Shown in pieces: positions 8,458 through 17,467 of a stretch of 64,000 nt of DNA. The notes under the pieces are model-generated. The model saw only the letters and a list, made by a program, of their open reading frames with translations. It made no database searches and had not been told where the DNA came from. Source of the stretch: an uncultured Methanomethylovorans sp. (GTDB taxonomy: Archaea; Halobacteriota; Methanosarcinia; Methanosarcinales; Methanosarcinaceae); assembly GCF_963678545.1 (NCBI RefSeq), contig NZ_OY782870.1:744001-808000 (forward strand), read 5' to 3'. Made by a program: the position numbers and the translations under genes. Within the stretch, counting starts at the first letter, position 1, and each line of letters begins with the position of its first letter.

Positions 8458-8976
8458 ATGAAAAAATACAATTTGATAGGTTGTTGTGGAATATCTTGTG
8501 GCTTATGCCCCAGATTTCAATCTAAAGCAAAGTCTCGATGTTCAGGTTGTGGACAGGATGCCCATTGTTCATACTGCTCTATTTTTAGATGTTGTGTAAT
8601 GAAACGAAACTATGAAACCTGTGCGAATTGTTCTGAATTCCCCTGCGAAAAATTTGACAAATGGTTTAATGCAGATAGTTTTGTCACACACCAAAAATGC
8701 CTTCAGAATATTCAAAAAATAAAAAAAGAAGGAATAGAGGAAGTCTTAAAAGAACAAGAAGAGAGAAAGAGCTTTCTTGAGATAATGCTGCAGAAATATA
8801 ACCCTGGGAGATGTACAAGTCTTTATTGTTTGGCTTCAGCTCTTATGAGCATCGAATCATTAAAGATGGCAGTAAAGCAAATTGAAAGTGTCAATGAAGA
8901 CAAAGCAAAATCATTCAAGAAATTAATTCAAGAATTAGCAGACAATGAACAAATTACTTTTAAACTGAGGAAATGA
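8458..8976 (+). CDS. DUF3795 cysteine-rich protein
   Basis: A 172-residue protein whose first 65 residues carry many cysteines in the DUF3795 arrangement: LIGCCGISCGLCPRF, CSGCGQD, HCSYCSIFRCC, then CANCSEFPCEKFDKW. These probably bind zinc or an Fe-S cluster. The C-terminal half is helical and charged, with a late LKMAVKQIESV helix. The family is widespread in methanogens and anaerobes; its function is unknown. It is a single gene in an IS-rich area. Confidence 0.85.
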   Translation: MKKYNLIGCCGISCGLCPRFQSKAKSRCSGCGQDAHCSYCSIFRCCVMKRNYETCANCSEFPCEKFDKWFNADSFVTHQKCLQNIQKIKKEGIEEVLKEQEERKSFLEIMLQKYNPGRCTSLYCLASALMSIESLKMAVKQIESVNEDKAKSFKKLIQELADNEQITFKLRK

Positions 8977-9130
8977 TAATTTTAAATAGTCTTGCCTGTG
9001 CTTTCAATGCAACTATAACTGACGGAGTTAAAATATTATATCTTCTTTTCCTCAAACCCAACACTACATTAGTAATTAAACGTGAGAGTTATGTTTCTCC
9101 TCTTTGCAGGAGGGTGAATGCCTGCCAAGT

Positions 9131-9397
9131 CTATAATGCGTAAACAATTATAATGGCTAGAGTAATTAATACTATCAATATGCTCCAGAACAAAGGAGTG
9201 TCATATTTGAACAGTTTTTTAGTTTTATTTTTTGCAGAAAGAGAAGTTACAAAACCAACATAGATTATAATGTAAACGATAATATCTCTTGATATAATCT
9301 CAGGCGAAATAAACAACACGTTTTTAAGAACTATAACTAAACCAATTAAACAAATTCCCGCAACAATAGATATAATTGTTTGACCATTAAGTTTCAT
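9131..9397 (-). CDS. Small three-helix membrane protein, unknown
   Basis: An 88-residue protein with hydrophobic segments at about 8-27, 35-52 and 68-87, and a basic KNKTKKLFK loop between the second and third. No family recognised. Strong A/T bias and its position between two insertion sequences suggest accessory DNA. Confidence 0.55.
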   Translation of the reverse strand: MKLNGQTIISIVAGICLIGLVIVLKNVLFISPEIISRDIIVYIIIYVGFVTSLSAKNKTKKLFKYDTPLFWSILIVLITLAIIIVYAL

Positions 9398-9553
9398 TAG
9401 TGGTATGAAGTTTTTTTAAGTTTAAATAATTTTTGAATTAATGTTGTTAAATACAATTTCAATACTAATTAAGAGTTCGGCTTTCTCGCTATTCAATTGA
9501 CAATACATTTTAAATTAGCAGGTTAAAATAGAATTAGGGTCCTTGTAGTATCC

Positions 9554-10609
9554 TTACTCAGAGAAGGCTTGTAAAGCCTTATTTTCCTTAATACCAAGGT
9601 TTACAGTCATCCCCACAAAAAGTACAGCTAAAGAACAGTATTTTTGAATAGATCTCCTTGTATCTCGGTGTAAATTCTCCATGGAATATGCTTTCTTCGC
9701 CAATTTGAATATGTCTTCTATGATAGACCTTGCTTTTCGGAAGTTTTTCCAGTCACTTATCAGTTGCTTGAACTTGGCAATGATCCTCTTGTAGATTGCT
9801 ATTTCGGCCTCTGTATCTCTCTTTGAATCAAATATTTTCAGCGGGTATGCCATCATGTTGAAGAGCTTACTGAAATTGCAGTTTTTGCGTGGGAAGATCA
9901 ATGGAACTAATTTGAACTCTTTAATTGATATTGTGTAATTTTCATAGGAGTAATAACCCCTATCAGCAAACAATATATCTCCTGTCTTCGTTATCCTTCT
10001 TTTTTTAAGCTCTGAAAGAATCATCGGATATATCTTAGCTTCCGGCACATTTGCTTCATTTAATAAAAACATCAAAGGTTTCAGTGTTGAATATTCAAGA
10101 GCAAGAGTGAGTTTCATTCCTATAAAGAATCCTCTATGTGTTGAATATCCCCATTTGTATTCTTTGTCTTCCAGACTATTCTTGCTTATCTTTTTTGCAT
10201 GCCAGTTCAGGTTGAGGTTTATGTCTGTACTATAAATTATGATGCCTCTAGAACCACTTTTTCTATGTGGACACAGTTCATTTAATATGTCAAGAACAAA
10301 ATAACTGAAGTTATCAGGATCATATTGACTAAAGGTCGTATACATTTCACTTTCTGATGGCACTGTGCTTATTTTAAGGAATTTCCTAAGACTTTCTCTT
10401 TCTTCTGTTTCTTTGACAGCGTATGACACATTGCTTGAAAAGAACATGCTCAAGAGAACTATTTTTAGAGCAGATACTGATTTCTGGAGGGGCAAAATGC
10501 CCCTCCTTGAAAGAATTTGCCTGGAATTTCTCGAGTCGAAAACATTTAGTATTTCAGACAGCAATTTCCATTTGTGATCTTCGTTTAGTGGTATAAGCGG
10601 AGGTTGCAT
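9554..10609 (-). CDS. DDE transposase (IS4 superfamily-like)
   Basis: A 351-residue transposase. Candidate catalytic residues: Asp in IIIYSTDINLNLNWH, Asp in ILFADRGYYSYEN, and Glu in RSIIEDIFKLAKKAY, matching the DDE_Tnp_1 layout. The C-terminus is a helical tail ending KALQAFSE. The gene fills the element; its start at 10609 lies 12 bases from an imperfectly placed leader hairpin. Apparently intact and full length. Confidence 0.9.
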   Translation of the reverse strand: MQPPLIPLNEDHKWKLLSEILNVFDSRNSRQILSRRGILPLQKSVSALKIVLLSMFFSSNVSYAVKETEERESLRKFLKISTVPSESEMYTTFSQYDPDNFSYFVLDILNELCPHRKSGSRGIIIYSTDINLNLNWHAKKISKNSLEDKEYKWGYSTHRGFFIGMKLTLALEYSTLKPLMFLLNEANVPEAKIYPMILSELKKRRITKTGDILFADRGYYSYENYTISIKEFKLVPLIFPRKNCNFSKLFNMMAYPLKIFDSKRDTEAEIAIYKRIIAKFKQLISDWKNFRKARSIIEDIFKLAKKAYSMENLHRDTRRSIQKYCSLAVLFVGMTVNLGIKENKALQAFSE

Positions 10610-10621
10610 AATTAATCGCCA

Positions 10622-10644
10622 GAGGAGGATAATACATCCTCCTC
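10622..10644 (-). promoter_or_regulatory. Leader hairpin of the IS transposase
   Basis: GAGGAGGAT (10622-10630) and ATCCTCCTC (10636-10644) form a perfect 9-bp stem with a 5-base loop just upstream of the transposase. Such a hairpin may block translation from read-in transcripts, as known in some other IS elements (inference). The solo fragment at 2646 breaks within this arm. Confidence 0.5.
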
Positions 10645-10864
10645 AATAAATTTTACGATTCTATTCTGCTTTAATACAATTTTAAGGACTAAATAGGGTG
10701 TACTTTTGCGAGGGGAGGTATTAACTACCTATGATGTTCTAAAAAAAAGATAATTATTCCTGTAATAGATATACAAGATCAAAGGACCCTAAATAGAATT
10801 GATAGTAGGTTTTCTATAGAGCCGATAAACTCTTTTTTTATAGAATAAAGTTAAACCCTGTTAT

Positions 10865-11635
10865 ATGACTCTGATCACTCTAACCACCGATTTTGGTTCG
10901 GTTTACCCCGCTGCAATGAAAGGAGTGATATTGAACATTAGTCCCCGGACCACTATAGTGGATATAACTCACAATGTCCCCCATGCTGACATACGGGCCG
11001 GAGCCTTTGCGCTTTACTTTGTAACTCCTTATTTTCCGAAAGGAAGCGTTCATATAGCGGTGGTAGATCCAAGGGTGGGTACAGCACGGAATTCAATAGT
11101 TATCTCTGCTGGAGGCCATTTTTTTGTGGGTCCAGATAATGGTCTGCTGGTTCCTGCAGCTTCCAGGCTGGGGTATATGCAGATTCGCAGGATAACAAAC
11201 TTCTGTCTATTGGGTGATGTATCTGCCACTTTCCATGGAAGAGATGTGTTTGCACGTATTGGTGCCTATCTCTCACAAGGTATGTCTCTGGAAGATGTAG
11301 GTGAAATGACATTAGATTATGTTCACCTTGATTTTGGAACAGTTGAAGTTGGGCATAACTTCATTTCAGGCCATATTATTTATATCGATGATTTTGGCAA
11401 TGTCATTACCAATATACAGGCTTCTGATGTGTTCAATAAGTTTCATATTGAAGAACATGTAAGAGTATTCGGCAATTCGATACCTTTTCTTGAAACATAT
11501 GGGTATGCAGGGAAAGGAGAACTACTAGCTCTAATTGGTAGTCATGGTTTTCTCGAAATAGCTGTAAATGAGAGCAGCGCTGCAAAATTATTGGAAATTA
11601 AATGTGGGGATGAGGTGAAAATCGAAAAAAAGTGA
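10865..11635 (+). CDS. SAM hydrolase (SAM hydroxide adenosyltransferase, DUF62)
   Basis: A 256-residue protein of the SAM hydroxide adenosyltransferase family, related to fluorinase and chlorinase; it converts S-adenosylmethionine and water to adenosine and methionine. Family marks are TLTTDFG at the N-terminus, VDPRVGT near 76, FVGPDNGLL near 97 and YIDDFGNVITN in the C-terminal barrel domain. Length is normal. A T/A-rich stretch just upstream (10829-10845) may hold the promoter. It is convergent with the radical SAM gene, 13 bases apart. Confidence 0.92.
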   Translation: MTLITLTTDFGSVYPAAMKGVILNISPRTTIVDITHNVPHADIRAGAFALYFVTPYFPKGSVHIAVVDPRVGTARNSIVISAGGHFFVGPDNGLLVPAASRLGYMQIRRITNFCLLGDVSATFHGRDVFARIGAYLSQGMSLEDVGEMTLDYVHLDFGTVEVGHNFISGHIIYIDDFGNVITNIQASDVFNKFHIEEHVRVFGNSIPFLETYGYAGKGELLALIGSHGFLEIAVNESSAAKLLEIKCGDEVKIEKK

Positions 11636-11648
11636 TCCTTTAATTATT

Positions 11649-12623
11649 TTACATCCACTTGTAATGTCTCATCACTTCAAGGTTGAGGTCATAAAGGAGG
11701 CTGTTCTCCACATATCCAAAGAAGAGGCATTTATGACAATTCACAGGAATCTGTTTCCTTTTTTCCAGGCTGTTCTTCCACACTTTCTCCAGTCCATCTT
11801 TTACATTTCCTAGTGGTTCCCTCTCCACTCTGCAGTGTTCTATGGTGCCATCAGCTGTCACATTAAGTATCAGTTCACTGGCATGGCATTTGAAATGAGT
11901 ATTCATGTCCTTTACCATATTCAGATACGTGTATGAATTGATAATAGGATAACCTTCTTTTTTCATTTCAATTATCCTGTTAACTGTCTTGCGATATTTT
12001 TCAGTATCTCTTACCCTTATGTTATTCCATATGTCATCTTGTATTCCGAAGAATTCGTACATCGGTTCGAAAGCTATGGTTACTTCCAATTCGGCGGCCA
12101 GCTGGATAAGCTCTTCAATGTCATCGAGGTTCCGGCCACTAATCACACAGTTCATGAGCAATGGATTTCTCACCAACCCCTTTGCTTTGACTATACCTGG
12201 AAGTATTTTTGTTTTAAAGTCCACTCCTCTTATCTCTTTATAACTGTTTATACCATCAACAGATACGGAAAGGTAATCCAGGTCTTCAAGGTCCTCCGCT
12301 CTTTTTTCTAGCAGCAAGCCATTGGTTATAAGGAAAGTTGTTATTCTCAGTTCTCTGGCATGTTTGAGTATCTGTGGCAGATCCTCTCTTAGCAAGGGCT
12401 CAGCGGTCCATGCGTTATATATCATTATCCCGAAGTCCTTTGACTCATCTAGCAGTCTAATTATCTCCTGCAATGTCATTTCAGGTCCATTCTGTTTCCA
12501 GTATTCACAGAAGTTGCATTTCATATTGCAGCGGGAGTTGATCGCATGGGAAAGTACAAGAGGGCGTTTTTTTATTCTGGTTTGCCAGAATGCTTTTACT
12601 GCCATTAGGGGTGATCTGGACAT
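11649..12623 (-). CDS. Radical SAM protein with C-terminal Cys motif
   Basis: A 324-residue radical SAM enzyme. CNMKCNFC near residue 33 holds the three cysteines of the 4Fe-4S cluster that cleaves SAM; WTAEPLL is the following GGEP-like motif. A C-terminal segment with CHKCLFF, plus an upstream CRVE, may bind an auxiliary cluster as in SPASM-like proteins. The substrate is not evident from sequence or context. It is transcribed alone, downstream of the ribosomal protein operon. Confidence 0.85.
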   Translation of the reverse strand: MSRSPLMAVKAFWQTRIKKRPLVLSHAINSRCNMKCNFCEYWKQNGPEMTLQEIIRLLDESKDFGIMIYNAWTAEPLLREDLPQILKHARELRITTFLITNGLLLEKRAEDLEDLDYLSVSVDGINSYKEIRGVDFKTKILPGIVKAKGLVRNPLLMNCVISGRNLDDIEELIQLAAELEVTIAFEPMYEFFGIQDDIWNNIRVRDTEKYRKTVNRIIEMKKEGYPIINSYTYLNMVKDMNTHFKCHASELILNVTADGTIEHCRVEREPLGNVKDGLEKVWKNSLEKRKQIPVNCHKCLFFGYVENSLLYDLNLEVMRHYKWM

Positions 12624-12702
12624 AATTTACTATCTACATTGATTGCCAGTTTAAATATTCTGTTATAGGTCACAGCAAAAGCTGTACTATAAAATGTTGT
12701 TT

Positions 12703-12732
12703 AAAAAAGAAAATGTACCCGTATAGCACGGG
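12703..12732 (-). terminator. Terminator of the rpl11-rpl12 operon
   Basis: On the minus strand CCCGT-GCTAT-ACGGG (12718-12732) forms a 5-bp hairpin followed by a T-rich tract (complement of 12701-12714), about 30 bases after the rpl12 stop. Archaeal RNA polymerase ends at such T-tracts. Confidence 0.7.
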
Positions 12733-12762
12733 CATATAGATGTGTGTAAGTTGTTGAAGTGT

Positions 12763-13071
12763 TTATCCAAAGAGTGCACCGAGACCGGCCATTCCGCTTT
12801 CTTCTGCTTCTTCCTTGGATTCTTCTTCCTTTGCTGCCTCAGCGGCTGGAGCTGCTGCTGCTGCTGCTGGAGCTGCTGCAACAGGGGCTGCTGCAACTGC
12901 TGCAGTTGCCATTGCTTCTTCGATGTCCACGTCTTCAAGGGCTGCAATGAGTGCCTTTACACGTGATTCGTTGACTGCGGTACCAGCTGCCTGAAGAACG
13001 GCAGTTATTGCATCTTCTGTAATCTCTTTACCAGCTTTGTGCAGTAAAAGTGCTGCGTATATGTATTCCAT
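12763..13071 (-). CDS. rpl12: Ribosomal protein L12 (P1/P2 type)
   Basis: A 102-residue acidic stalk protein that recruits elongation factors to the large subunit. The N-terminus [17 protein letters not shown] is the archaeal dimerisation domain; an Ala-rich hinge (about 60-80) leads to the factor-binding tail [13 protein letters not shown], nearly the same tail as in L10. Last gene of the minus-strand operon, 41 bases after rpl10 and followed by a terminator. Confidence 0.98.
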   Translation of the reverse strand: MEYIYAALLLHKAGKEITEDAITAVLQAAGTAVNESRVKALIAALEDVDIEEAMATAAVAAAPVAAAPAAAAAAPAAEAAKEEESKEEAEESGMAGLGALFG

Positions 13072-13112
13072 GTGAAATCACCTTTTATTAATGTAAGTTC
13101 TATATGTTTGTC

Positions 13113-14144
13113 TTATCCAAAGAGTGCTCCAAGACCGGCCATTCCGTCCTCTTCTGAACTCTCTTCTTCCTTCTCTTCCTTTGCCTCAACGGCTTCATTG
13201 CCCTGTGCTTCGGTGGTTGTGCTTACTGCTGCTGCAGCTGCGGCACCAAGGGCCTGCTTAAGCTCATCATCTACTGCTTCCTCATTTTTAGTTGAGGCTG
13301 CAGCAGCTACGGCCAGCATCTGTGACTGAGCCTTGCCCATCAATGCGCCCATCAGTTCCGGTTCGAACACAGCGGCGTTGATACCGAGGTTCTTGGATTC
13401 TGTTGAAGCTTTTGCGATAAGCGTGGTTATGTTGTCTGCAGTTGGATATGCTGCGTATACTGACAGGTTGAATGCCTGCTTTGCGGCCAGAGCTATATCG
13501 TTGAAGTATTGTGTATCATCCACAGCTAGTACATCTGGACGGAAAATGGATCCTTCTTCCAGAACTGCTCTCAAGTCCAAGCCTACTACTATTGGGTATA
13601 TCTCAAGCCTGTTAAGCATGGCTGCAAGCAATTGTGAGACTTTTTCTCCCTCTTTCAGTACGGTCTTTGTTTCTTTTACAACGACCTTACCTCCATCAAT
13701 TGCTGCTGGTATACCTGCACGCTGCAGGTCACCCAGAATAGGTCCAGGTGGAAAACTTGTTGGCCTTGCTTCTACTACTATATCCTTGGGGGCTATAGCA
13801 CCTGATCTGATTGGTGAAGGCGTCTTGCTCTTTTCGAGGAGTTTATATAACCTAAATGGATTCTGATTAGAAAATACTAATGCCGTTTGGACATCAATAT
13901 ATTCTCCCATATCCTTTACATCCTGGCCTAAATCCTCAAGTGCCCTTCTTATAAGTGTATTCCTGGCCACTTTGATGTATGCAGTCCCCTGCAGCTCTCT
14001 CCTCATTGTCTGGAGTTGCTTTGCAGGAATGCCTTCAATGCCTGCTATACCAAATAGGTGGTAGGACTTGATGAGCTCTTTAATCTCCTCAACTTCCTTG
14101 GCCTTCCATTTTGGTATGTGTGATGAGTGATGGTCTATCTCCAT
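13113..14144 (-). CDS. rpl10: Ribosomal protein L10 (P0)
   Basis: The 343-residue stalk base protein binds 23S rRNA with L11 and carries L12 dimers on C-terminal helices. The N-terminal domain has KWKAKEVEEIKELIK and the rRNA-binding IKVARNTLIRRAL; an archaeal insertion domain (LPPGPILGDLQRAGIPA-like segment) follows, then Ala-rich helices and the acidic tail [13 protein letters not shown]. It starts 2 bases after the rpl1 stop, indicating translational coupling. Confidence 0.98.
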   Translation of the reverse strand: MEIDHHSSHIPKWKAKEVEEIKELIKSYHLFGIAGIEGIPAKQLQTMRRELQGTAYIKVARNTLIRRALEDLGQDVKDMGEYIDVQTALVFSNQNPFRLYKLLEKSKTPSPIRSGAIAPKDIVVEARPTSFPPGPILGDLQRAGIPAAIDGGKVVVKETKTVLKEGEKVSQLLAAMLNRLEIYPIVVGLDLRAVLEEGSIFRPDVLAVDDTQYFNDIALAAKQAFNLSVYAAYPTADNITTLIAKASTESKNLGINAAVFEPELMGALMGKAQSQMLAVAAAASTKNEEAVDDELKQALGAAAAAAVSTTTEAQGNEAVEAKEEKEEESSEEDGMAGLGALFG

Positions 14145-14146
14145 TA

Positions 14147-14788
14147 TTACATCACCTTCACTGACTTGCCCATTGTGGTCGTCAAATGGATCGACCTAAT
14201 GTTCTGGCTACCTTTTTCAAGGGACTGTTCAAGTCTGGAGATCACCGTTTCGATATTATCGGCAAGCTTATCAACTTCCATATCCCTGCGCCCCACTGCT
14301 ACGTGGAAGGTCAGTTTATCCTTTGATCTGATACGCACGGAATTCTTTGAGGAGTTGATTACATCGGCTACGTTCTTGCCAGGTTGAAGTGGTATTGGCA
14401 TCTTTCCCCTGGGACCTAAAACTACACCGAGGCTCTTACCAATGAGTGGCATGTACTGCACTTCGGCTATGAAAAAGTCACATTCGTTGGCAATAGCTCT
14501 TGCACGGGCCTTGTCCTCTTTCATTCCGTTGATATCTTCCTCAGTGAAGATGTATGTAGCACCGGCCTCTTTTGCCTGGAGACCAACCTCACCTTTTGCA
14601 AAAACAGCAACTTTCAAGTCCTTGCCGAGACCATGTGGAAGTATTATCTCTTCGTCAACACGGTTTTTAGGCTGACTCATATCGAGGTGTTTTAGGTTGA
14701 TTGCCAGATCAACGCTTTCCATGAATTTGCGTTGCGGCGATTCCTCTAATAATTTATTAACAGCTTCTACTGTTGCTTTATTTACCAT
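14147..14788 (-). CDS. rpl1: Ribosomal protein L1
   Basis: A 213-residue L1-stalk protein that binds 23S rRNA near the E site and in several archaea and bacteria also represses its own mRNA. Characteristic are DLAINLKHLDMSQPKNRVDEE near the N-terminus, GPRGKMPIPLQPG in the middle and the C-terminal SIHLTTTMGKSV. A GGGAGG ribosome binding site (minus strand, 14795-14800) lies 6 bases before the ATG and touches a strong hairpin. A 150-base gap separates it from rpl11. Confidence 0.98.
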   Translation of the reverse strand: MVNKATVEAVNKLLEESPQRKFMESVDLAINLKHLDMSQPKNRVDEEIILPHGLGKDLKVAVFAKGEVGLQAKEAGATYIFTEEDINGMKEDKARARAIANECDFFIAEVQYMPLIGKSLGVVLGPRGKMPIPLQPGKNVADVINSSKNSVRIRSKDKLTFHVAVGRRDMEVDKLADNIETVISRLEQSLEKGSQNIRSIHLTTTMGKSVKVM

Positions 14789-14798
14789 TCTGTTCCTC

Positions 14799-14844
14799 CC
14801 GTAGTGCTGAACTGCCGTCCTTCGGCCACTTCGACCTACTACGG
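14799..14844 (-). promoter_or_regulatory. Leader hairpin upstream of rpl1, possible L1 autoregulatory site
   Basis: In the transcript CCGTAGT (14838-14844) pairs with ACTACGG (14799-14805), and inside it GCCG-AAGGA-CGGC (14814-14826) forms a second stem, leaving asymmetric internal loops. The outer stem overlaps the rpl1 Shine-Dalgarno by two bases. The two-stem form with an internal loop recalls L1-binding RNAs; identity with the L1 target is not shown. Confidence 0.5.
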
Positions 14845-14938
14845 TTGATTAAAGGACCAAGAATAACCTCAGTCCATTACTATAACATTGCCCCATCGTG
14901 GAGCATAGTTCTTATATTTATCGGTTCTATCGCTTGGA

Positions 14939-15421
14939 TCAAGCTTCTACGGCAAGCACATCATCGTACTTTCCGTCGTCGATGGCTTTCTGGCATTCTC
15001 TTGGATCCATTCCTTCTGCTGTAACGCCCAGAGTTACGCATACTCCTAGCACTTCCTTTACTGCAGCTTTCATGGAATATGCCAGCATTACGTCCCTCTT
15101 CATGCGTGCTATTTTCATAGCCTGGTCGATCTTCAGGTCTCCAACCTTTGTAGTCTTTGGTTCGCCGGATCCTTTTTCGATTCCCAGTTCTTTCTTGATC
15201 AACGCAGCAGTTGGTGGTGTACCAACTTCAATCTCAAAGCTCTTGTCATCGGCAACTATCACTTTGACAGGTACCTGCATGCCGTTATAATCTTTCGTCT
15301 TCTCGTTGATCTTGTCTATAACTGCCTTTATATTGATCCCGAGAGGTCCAAGGGCCGGGCCAAGAGGCGGTCCGGGATTTGCTTTTCCTCCAGAGACCAG
15401 TGCTTCTACAACATTTGCCAT
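14939..15421 (-). CDS. rpl11: Ribosomal protein L11
   Basis: A 160-residue protein that binds the GTPase-associated region of 23S rRNA at the base of the stalk. It shows the L11 signature [21 protein letters not shown] at the N-terminus, [13 protein letters not shown], and the C-terminal rRNA-binding domain. Located 46 bases after nusG and before the rpl1 leader in the same minus-strand operon. Confidence 0.98.
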   Translation of the reverse strand: MANVVEALVSGGKANPGPPLGPALGPLGINIKAVIDKINEKTKDYNGMQVPVKVIVADDKSFEIEVGTPPTAALIKKELGIEKGSGEPKTTKVGDLKIDQAMKIARMKRDVMLAYSMKAAVKEVLGVCVTLGVTAEGMDPRECQKAIDDGKYDDVLAVEA

Positions 15422-15467
15422 GTGAGTATCACCAGTTACATCTATTCTGTTTATAAATTTAATATGT

Positions 15468-15929
15468 TCAGGACTCTTCCTCTTTCCTGAGGACCCTTAC
15501 AGTGTCACCACGTATAGTTATAGGTATCGGTACTACAGCATCGAACAGTTCAACTGTGATCTCCTCGTGCCCTTCATCAACCCGCTTGACACGTGCTCTT
15601 TCTCCTTTGAAGGGCCCGGATGTGATCTCTATTATTGCGCCTTCTGTTATGCCAGTTACTGTGGGTTTTGGTGTAAGGAAATGAGATATCTCTTCTATGC
15701 TAGATTGTCCCTTAATCACCGCACGTGCATGCGGAACTGTTTGGATTGTCTGTTCTACTATGCCGGATGATGTGCTTTCCACTAGTACATATCCCTTCAG
15801 CTCATCTGGGGCTAGGATGGCACGAATGTCCAAGTGCTCTTTCCTTGCTACCATTGCTATCATGTTTGCTACAGAACGTTCCTGGTTAGCAGTTGTTTTC
15901 ACCACGAATACAACAGAAGCTTCAGCCAT
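15468..15929 (-). CDS. spt5: Transcription elongation factor Spt5/NusG
   Basis: A 153-residue archaeal Spt5: an NGN domain (1-85) that clamps RNA polymerase with Spt4, then one KOW domain ([17 protein letters not shown]). Four bases separate it from secE upstream, the standard archaeal secE-spt5-rpl11 order. It couples transcription with the ribosomal operon. Confidence 0.96.
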   Translation of the reverse strand: MAEASVVFVVKTTANQERSVANMIAMVARKEHLDIRAILAPDELKGYVLVESTSSGIVEQTIQTVPHARAVIKGQSSIEEISHFLTPKPTVTGITEGAIIEITSGPFKGERARVKRVDEGHEEITVELFDAVVPIPITIRGDTVRVLRKEEES

Positions 15930-15933
15930 TAAT

Positions 15934-16161
15934 TCACACCCACTTTGGTATATCTACCATTGCTACATAAATCAGGAATCCCATCATGCCAATGGCAAGG
16001 ATTCCAAGACCTGCTACTTTAGCAATAGTTATGAACTCTTCTCTTGAGGGCTTCTTTGTCAGTTTAAGAACCCTTAGGTGCGCTCTTAAAATAGAACCCA
16101 CAGAGTCCACCGTGGCATTTAACTTGCTTGAATCTATATTATTCCCTGCCAATATCTTCAC
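15934..16161 (-). CDS. secE: Protein translocase subunit SecE (Sec61 gamma)
   Basis: A 75-residue subunit of the SecYE channel. An amphipathic stretch with LRVLKLTKKPSREEF (about 33-47) precedes the single transmembrane helix GLGILAIGMMGFLIYVAMV. Size and helix position fit archaeal SecE. It lies between ftsZ and spt5 in the same direction, an arrangement common in euryarchaea. Confidence 0.93.
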   Translation of the reverse strand: MKILAGNNIDSSKLNATVDSVGSILRAHLRVLKLTKKPSREEFITIAKVAGLGILAIGMMGFLIYVAMVDIPKWV

Positions 16162-16331
16162 AACCGATTAAGCCTTATGTTCTCTTATCCAATGTCTGGA
16201 CGCATTTATCAACTAATAAGTAGTCAGATTTTAATTATGCTATAAAATAGTACCGACTATCTATCACTTCTTCTCTAAAATACTTTTCGATTATTTTGGC
16301 AGGCAGATTCTAGCTGCCTGCTAAATTGTAT

Positions 16332-17435
16332 TCATTTTACAAAATCAATTCCATACTTGCGTGTAACATTTCTGGCGCCGCCATGGCCGTAAATCTGAGG
16401 CGATTTTACACCAGTGACCACAAGCATTACTCTCACAGTGTTTTCTAACTCTTCGTCTACCTGAGCACCCCAAATGATCCTTGCATCGGGGTCTATGCGG
16501 CTATATACTTCTTGAACCACGCTTTCAGCTTCTGCAATGGTCATGTCAGGCCCGCCCACAACGTTCACGAGAGCTGATGTAGCGCCGGATATGTCGACGT
16601 CTAGCAATGGGCTTCTCAATGCTTTTTGAACCGCTTCGACAGCTTTCATTTCTCCTTCTGCCTCGCCAAGGCCGATCATTGCAACGCCACCATTCTGCAT
16701 AACGGTTCTTACATCGGCAAAGTCAAGGTTAACAAGTCCTGGTTTTGTGATCAGTTCGGTAATTCCCTTTACTGCTCTCATCAAAACTTCGTCAGATACT
16801 TTAAATGCGGCCTGCAGTGGAAGTCTGGGCACGACCTCCAGAAGTTTGTCATTTGGTACTACTATCACTGTGTCAGCAACTTCTCTAAGTCTTTCAAGGC
16901 CGGCTTCGGCGTTCATCCGCCTTACATGCCCTTCAACTCCAAAAGGAAGCGTAACTACTGCAATTGTAAGTGCTCCTGCGTCCCTGGCAGCTTCTGCAAC
17001 TACTGGAGCAGAACCAGTGCCAGTACCGCCTCCAAGACCTGCTGTGATGAACACCATGTCGCTGCCATCTACAAAAGCCCTTATCTCATCAACACTTTCC
17101 ATGGCTGCCTCTTCTCCAACCTGGGGGAGGCTACCAGCACCAAGACCTCTTGTCTTTTTCTTTCCTATCAATATCTTCTTATCTGCATTGACTCTAAGAA
17201 GGTGCTGAGCATCAGTGTTTATAGCAACTAATTCCGCTCCTTTTATTCCCTCATTGGCCATTCTCTGGGTACTGTTTGACCCTCCTCCGCCACAGCCTAC
17301 TACCTTAATCACAGTTCTCAGATCTCGAAGCATCTCCTCAAGCTCTGCATTGATATCATTCGGTTCTGGCACACGTGTATGGAGGCGTCCTTCCTCTTCG
17401 GCCCTTGCAAGCGCCTCTTCTACTATGGATCTCAT
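16332..17435 (-). CDS. ftsZ: Cell division GTPase FtsZ
   Basis: A 367-residue tubulin-like GTPase that forms the division ring. The glycine-rich GTP loop [10 protein letters not shown] lies near 135; GCGGGGSNS near 49 and NTDAQHL are further nucleotide contacts; the synergy-loop Asp residues are in LDFADV. A 40-residue N-terminal extension precedes the core, as in archaeal FtsZ1. No bacterial-type C-terminal FtsA peptide. First of a minus-strand run with secE after 170 bases. Confidence 0.97.
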   Translation of the reverse strand: MRSIVEEALARAEEEGRLHTRVPEPNDINAELEEMLRDLRTVIKVVGCGGGGSNSTQRMANEGIKGAELVAINTDAQHLLRVNADKKILIGKKKTRGLGAGSLPQVGEEAAMESVDEIRAFVDGSDMVFITAGLGGGTGTGSAPVVAEAARDAGALTIAVVTLPFGVEGHVRRMNAEAGLERLREVADTVIVVPNDKLLEVVPRLPLQAAFKVSDEVLMRAVKGITELITKPGLVNLDFADVRTVMQNGGVAMIGLGEAEGEMKAVEAVQKALRSPLLDVDISGATSALVNVVGGPDMTIAEAESVVQEVYSRIDPDARIIWGAQVDEELENTVRVMLVVTGVKSPQIYGHGGARNVTRKYGIDFVK

Positions 17436-17467
17436 TCTTCTTCTCCCTTGAGTGAAAATCGTGGTAT

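Larger units (their letters stand above)
9526..10800. mobile_element. 1255-bp insertion sequence with 10-bp target duplication
   Basis: Element 9536-10790. Termini AGGGTCCTT (9536-9544) and AAGGACCCT (10782-10790) are inverted repeats. AAATAGAATT flanks both sides (9526-9535, 10791-10800). It encodes one DDE transposase on the minus strand. A duplication of about 10 bases fits IS4-like families, but I cannot name the family. An end fragment of a second copy lies at 2646-2794. Confidence 0.92.

Noticed and set aside
12687..12966. Gln- and Cys-rich frames opposite rpl12
   Set aside because: They are antisense readings of the Ala-rich hinge (GCx repeats) of L12.
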